NCBI GenBank assembly: GCA_036570425.1
Contig: DATCYF010000023.1
Coordinates: 62,001 to 126,000, forward strand
DNA length: 64,000 bases
DNA from: Rhizorhapis sp036570425
Lineage (GTDB): Bacteria; Pseudomonadota; Alphaproteobacteria; Sphingomonadales; Sphingomonadaceae
Direction: 5' to 3'
Shown piece by piece: positions 60,748 through 64,000 of the stretch. Under the pieces are notes generated by a model. The model made no database searches. It saw only the letters and a program-made list of their open reading frames with translations, and was not told the origin of the DNA. The translations under genes and the position numbers were made by a program. The stretch's first letter is position 1, and the number at the start of each line of letters is the position of its first letter.

Positions 60748-61920
60748 TCATGCGGGGGTCAGAACCACCTTGGTCCATTCATTCTGATTTTCCTTGAAGT
60801 TTTTGTAGCCAGTCGCCGCTTCTTCCAGGGGAAGGCGGTGGCTGATGAGGAATTCAGTGTCGATCTCACCCTCTCCGATACGGTGGAGAAGATCGTGGCT
60901 ATAGCGCTGCACATGCGTTTGGCCGCTCTTCACCTGCAATCCTTTTTCCATGATGGCGCCCAGCGGGAACTTGTCAGTCATGCCGCCATAAACGCCGGGG
61001 ACCGAAACCCGCCCTCCTTTGCGGCAGGCGAGAATCGCCTGTTTGAGCGCTGAGGCGCGATCAGTGCCAAGGCGGGCCTTTTGCTTCACAATGTCGATCA
61101 TATTGTCGATGGCAAAGCCGTGCGCCTCCATCCCAACCGCATCAATGACCGCATCGGGGCCGATGCCCCCGGTCATCTCGATCAGCGCCTCGCGGACGTT
61201 GGTATGCCGGAAATTGATAGTTTCTGCCCCCAATCCGCGTGCCAGCTCAAGGCGATGGGGGTAATGGTCGATACCGATCACTCTTTCAGCGCCCATGAGC
61301 AGCGCGCTTTGAATGGCAAAGAGGCCAACAGGGCCGCAGCCCCATACAGCCACTGTGTCGCCTTCCTCGATGTCGGCATTGTCAGCGGCCATCCAGCCGG
61401 AGGGAATGATGTCGGACAGGAACAGAACCTGCTCGTCGTCCATCCCTTCCGGCACCACGATGGGGCCTACATCGGAAAAAGGGACACGGACATATTCGGC
61501 TTGTCCGCCAGGATAGCCGCCAGTTAAATGCGAATAACCGAAAAGGCCGCTCATGGCATGGCCGTAAAGCGTTTCCGATATATCCTGTTTGTCGACAGGA
61601 TTGGAATTATCGCAGGCGGAATATTGTTGTTTTTCGCAGAAGAAGCATTTGCCGCATGCAATGACGAAGGGGACGACGACGCGCTGTCCTTTTTGCAATG
61701 TGCTGCCGGACCCGGTCTCCACGACCTCGCCCATGAACTCATGACCTAATATATCGCCAGAGAGAACGCCTGGAATGACGCCGTCATAGAGATGAAGGTC
61801 AGACCCGCAGATGGCAGTGGATGTCACCTTGATAATGGCATCGCGAGGATTGACGATTTCCGGATCGGGTACGGTATCCACCCGGACATCATGTGTTCCA
61901 TGCCAAGTCAGTGCGCGCAT
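60748..61920 (-). CDS. Zinc-dependent alcohol dehydrogenase family protein
   Basis: A 390-residue medium-chain dehydrogenase. The catalytic zinc ligands are in AICGSDLHLYDG and GHEFMGEV; the structural zinc cysteines are in CGKCFFCEKQQYSACD. The cofactor motif is VWGCGPVGLFA. The sequence resembles the glutathione-independent formaldehyde-dehydrogenase-like branch used in stress responses. Follows the SRPBCC gene by 20 bases. Confidence 0.92.
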   Translation of the reverse strand: MRALTWHGTHDVRVDTVPDPEIVNPRDAIIKVTSTAICGSDLHLYDGVIPGVLSGDILGHEFMGEVVETGSGSTLQKGQRVVVPFVIACGKCFFCEKQQYSACDNSNPVDKQDISETLYGHAMSGLFGYSHLTGGYPGGQAEYVRVPFSDVGPIVVPEGMDDEQVLFLSDIIPSGWMAADNADIEEGDTVAVWGCGPVGLFAIQSALLMGAERVIGIDHYPHRLELARGLGAETINFRHTNVREALIEMTGGIGPDAVIDAVGMEAHGFAIDNMIDIVKQKARLGTDRASALKQAILACRKGGRVSVPGVYGGMTDKFPLGAIMEKGLQVKSGQTHVQRYSHDLLHRIGEGEIDTEFLISHRLPLEEAATGYKNFKENQNEWTKVVLTPA

Positions 61921-61940
61921 GATGCATCTCCTCTTATCTG

Positions 61941-62579
61941 TCAGGCCGTTTCCCGGCGATTGGCTGGATTGGCGAGTTCGCCGGTTTCCATCAGCATCTT
62001 AAAGCGTTTCATCTCCCGCCGCGCCTGCATGGCCGGTTCCTTCTGAAACAGCGTTGCCATTGCGCGGCCGAGCGCTCCGGCGGGCGGTTTGTAGGAGATG
62101 ATGGCTTCGACCAGCGTGCCGCGCCCCCCTGGTGCATCGCGAAACGCAACGCGGCCCTCCGTATCGATGTCGCTGCCCTTGACGGATCGCCAGGCGACGA
62201 GTTCGTTTTCGCGTTCTTCCGCAATTTTTGTTTCAACCCTGACGGACTGGCCGCCCGGAGCGGAAATGGTCCAGATCGTCCGGCCATCACCGGTTTCCTC
62301 CACCTTTTCGATGTTTTCCATGAAAGTGGGGAGATTTTGAAAATCGCGCCAGAAGGCGAAAAGCTCTTCGCGGGGCCGGTTAATCGTAACAGTCTTGCCT
62401 ATGACCGTATAATCACCGAATTTGCGACCCCAGCCATGCCGGGCAGTGCGCCCCGGAGCGCTATCATCCGCTCCCCTGCTGTTGCGACGATTTTGCAAGG
62501 CCGCTGCTGCGATGGCCCCGATCGCAAAAGCGCCTATGCCAAGAGCCAGCCTTGCGTCGTGCCGGTGCTGATGTGCCAT
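61941..62579 (-). CDS. SRPBCC-family protein with an N-terminal membrane segment
   Basis: A 212-residue protein. Residues about 8-28 (LALGIGAFAIGAIAAAAL) form a membrane segment; a SRPBCC/polyketide-cyclase-like domain follows (about 55-200, with TINRPREELFAFWRDFQNLPTF). Such proteins are found with ADH/SDR genes in the general stress regulon of sphingomonads. It is the first gene of the leftward unit and follows a GGAGAGGAG ribosome site. Confidence 0.85.
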   Translation of the reverse strand: MAHQHRHDARLALGIGAFAIGAIAAAALQNRRNSRGADDSAPGRTARHGWGRKFGDYTVIGKTVTINRPREELFAFWRDFQNLPTFMENIEKVEETGDGRTIWTISAPGGQSVRVETKIAEERENELVAWRSVKGSDIDTEGRVAFRDAPGGRGTLVEAIISYKPPAGALGRAMATLFQKEPAMQARREMKRFKMLMETGELANPANRRETA

Positions 62580-62602
62580 GCTCCTCTCCTTTCGAAATCG
62601 CC

Positions 62603-62627
62603 AACGAGACGGCGGGATAAAAGGTCC
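62603..62627 (-). promoter_or_regulatory. Candidate EcfG-type (general stress) promoter of the SRPBCC-ADH-SDR unit
   Basis: On the minus strand GGACC (62627-62623), a 16-base spacer, CGTT (62606-62603). It matches the alphaproteobacterial EcfG consensus GGAAC-N16/17-CGTT with one change in the -35. The -10 is 24 bases before the start codon. Confidence 0.45.
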
Positions 62628-62776
62628 GCACGCTTCAATAAATCAAGCAACACGGGGCTCATCTGCGGCGGACTGCAACCGAAGCGCCGCCCCGTCGTTG
62701 AACCGGGTGATGCAAAGCTGGAAAGATATGTGCCATATCCTGTCGGCGGCTCCCTCGCAGATGGGCGGGTGAGGCC

Positions 62777-63700
62777 ATGGCGCGGACGAAATCAGGAACC
62801 ACGCTGGTTATCTATGCCGCTCTCATAGGCAATTCGCTCATTGCAATTACCAAGTTCGTCGCTGCCTTTTTCACCGGCAGTTCAGCCATGCTGACGGAGG
62901 GAGTGCATTCGCTTGTCGACACATCCAATCAGGTGCTGTTGCTTTACGGAATGCGGCAGTCCCGGCGGCCGCCGGACGAGATTCACCCTTTCGGCTATGG
63001 GCGGGAAATCTATTTCTGGAGCTTTGTCGTCGCGTTGCTGATCTTCTCGGGTGGCGCAGGGGTGTCGATCTATGAGGGGATCATCCACATCCGGGAACCT
63101 GAGCCAATGACGAACCCACTGGTGAATTTCATCGTGCTGGGGCTGGCATTCCTGTTCGAAGGAACGTCCTGGGTTATTGCGCTGCGGGAGTTCGCACGCA
63201 CAAAAGGGGAATTGGGTTGGTGGCAGGCAATGCGGGCCAGCAAAGACCCTTCTACTCTGGTGGTGCTGTGCGAGGACAGCGCGGCGCTATTGGGACTGGT
63301 GATTGCTACTGCCGCTATCGCTGCTGCGCTGATCACAGGCGATCCGCGGTGGGACGGCGCGGGTTCGATCCTGATCGGGATCGTGCTGGTCATAGTGGCG
63401 ATTATTCTCGCGCGGGAAACCAAAGGCCTTTTGATTGGCGAGCGGGCGAGCCCGCAGCTCATCCGTGCCATCCGTGATATTGCCGAGAGCGAACCGGACA
63501 TATGTAAAGTCAGCGAAGTGCGGACTGCTCATATGGCGCCGGATCAGGTGCTCGCGGTGCTGAGTGTCGATTTCAATGACAATCTTCGCACTCGGGACAT
63601 TGAGACGCGGGTCCAGAACATCGAAGACACTGTGCGCAAACAGCATGCGGAAGTGCGCGGGGTATTTATCCGGCCAATTTCTTCGGAACAAATAGGATGA
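62777..63700 (+). CDS. Cation diffusion facilitator (zinc/iron efflux type)
   Basis: A 307-residue membrane protein with six helices. The metal site of helix 2 is HSLVD. The helix-5 position reads CEDSAALLG, a Glu-Asp motif instead of the usual HxxxD, which is the type seen in the SLC30A9-like branch. The cytoplasmic C-terminal domain is about 80 residues. It is divergent from the SRPBCC gene, with 197 bases between, in which no promoter was recognised on the plus strand. Confidence 0.88.
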   Translation: MARTKSGTTLVIYAALIGNSLIAITKFVAAFFTGSSAMLTEGVHSLVDTSNQVLLLYGMRQSRRPPDEIHPFGYGREIYFWSFVVALLIFSGGAGVSIYEGIIHIREPEPMTNPLVNFIVLGLAFLFEGTSWVIALREFARTKGELGWWQAMRASKDPSTLVVLCEDSAALLGLVIATAAIAAALITGDPRWDGAGSILIGIVLVIVAIILARETKGLLIGERASPQLIRAIRDIAESEPDICKVSEVRTAHMAPDQVLAVLSVDFNDNLRTRDIETRVQNIEDTVRKQHAEVRGVFIRPISSEQIG

Positions 63701-63749
63701 GGCGTGGTGATTGTGGATCAATGGCCGGAATGATCAAATAGCCGAGGCC

Positions 63750-64000
63750 CTAAGCAGCTTCAGTCAGATCTGCTGCCTGTGTCACCGCTATCCAGCCGCC
63801 GCCAAGCACGCGATCGCCGTCGTAAAGCACGGCAGCCTGCCCAGGCGCAACGCCATATTCTGGCGAAAGAAAATGCAACATGCCTCCATCCAGCCGTGCA
63901 GGCACCGGCTTGGCGAGGGAGCGGACCTTTGCCTGGCAGGTTCCTGCAAAATCGCCGCCCAGCCAGTTCATGTCCGAGAGTCGCGCGCCGCGAACCGCCA
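63750..64000 (-). CDS. mnmA: tRNA-specific 2-thiouridylase, C-terminal part (partial)
   Basis: The last 83 residues of MnmA, which thiolates U34 of Glu, Gln and Lys tRNAs, are visible; the gene continues beyond the window. The NWLGG segment, the EYGVAPGQAAVLYDGDRVLGGGWI C-terminal barrel motif and position identify it. The catalytic part is outside. Confidence 0.9.
   Translation of the reverse strand, partial: AVRGARLSDMNWLGGDFAGTCQAKVRSLAKPVPARLDGGMLHFLSPEYGVAPGQAAVLYDGDRVLGGGWIAVTQAADLTEAA

Overview
The window is a GC-rich, gene-dense chromosomal segment of an alphaproteobacterium. It most likely comes from a sphingomonad (Sphingobium, Sphingomonas or Novosphingobium type). The reasons are the protein sequences, the mdh-sucD-sucA-sucB-lpdA order without sucC, the coxB-coxA-ctaB-(small ORF)-ctaG-coxC-DUF983-SURF1-thrC cluster, a TonB-dependent receptor next to a Rieske oxygenase, and frequent ATGA overlaps between genes. 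I saw no transposase, integrase, phage gene, CRISPR array or rRNA. One tRNA gene (Gln, anticodon TTG) is present. No gap between genes exceeds about 260 bases.

Layout. 1-4420: assimilatory nitrate/nitrite reduction (3' end of nirB, nirD, nasA, siroheme methyltransferase). 4564-12315: TCA-cycle cluster. 12418-17231: assorted genes (prolyl-hydroxylase-like oxygenase, Arg-rich RcnB-like exported protein, lone [2Fe-2S] oxidoreductase subunit, DODA-type dioxygenase, rpsU, membrane-anchored FKBP, PilZ protein). 17343-23690: leucine/isovalerate catabolic operon (isovaleryl-CoA dehydrogenase, small membrane protein, both methylcrotonyl-CoA carboxylase subunits, MaoC hydratase, CitE-like lyase). 23707-27446: leftward AI-2E-type permease, lepB, acpS, pdxJ, pyrE. 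27640-35228: aa3-type cytochrome oxidase structural and assembly genes, then thrC. 35245-37749: RNA methyltransferase, ccmB/ccmA, phhB.

37765-47891 is the accessory-looking part. Seven consecutive leftward genes encode a Rieske oxygenase alpha subunit, a TonB-dependent receptor, a carboxymuconolactone-decarboxylase-like protein, a divergent SDR, a GH130-type phosphorylase, a GH13 alpha-glucosidase and a GT4 glycosyltransferase; a second SDR diverges from the oxygenase. The AT-richer intergenic gaps hold inverted repeats that look like operators. 48104-57550: DsbD, TlyA, an RND efflux adaptor and pump, TspO, UbiK, YbjN-like protein, ProC. 57573-59204: MarR regulator, ilvE, tRNA-Gln. 59462-64000: a hypothetical gene, a SRPBCC / Zn-alcohol dehydrogenase / SDR operon with a possible general-stress (EcfG-type) promoter, a CDF metal transporter, and the 3' end of mnmA.

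How the genes fit together: nitrite reductase needs siroheme, which the adjacent methyltransferase starts to make. Leucine catabolism yields acetyl-CoA for the TCA enzymes, whose electrons reach the cytochrome oxidase; CtaB supplies its heme and CtaG, SURF1 and CcmAB serve cytochrome maturation. I found no clear defence or mobile system. The best candidates for something undescribed are the cytoplasmic GT4-GH13-GH130 operon joined to an oxygenase/receptor locus, and the leucine operon whose last two steps seem to be done by a MaoC protein and a CitE-like lyase. All start sites are read by eye; where two starts compete I say so.
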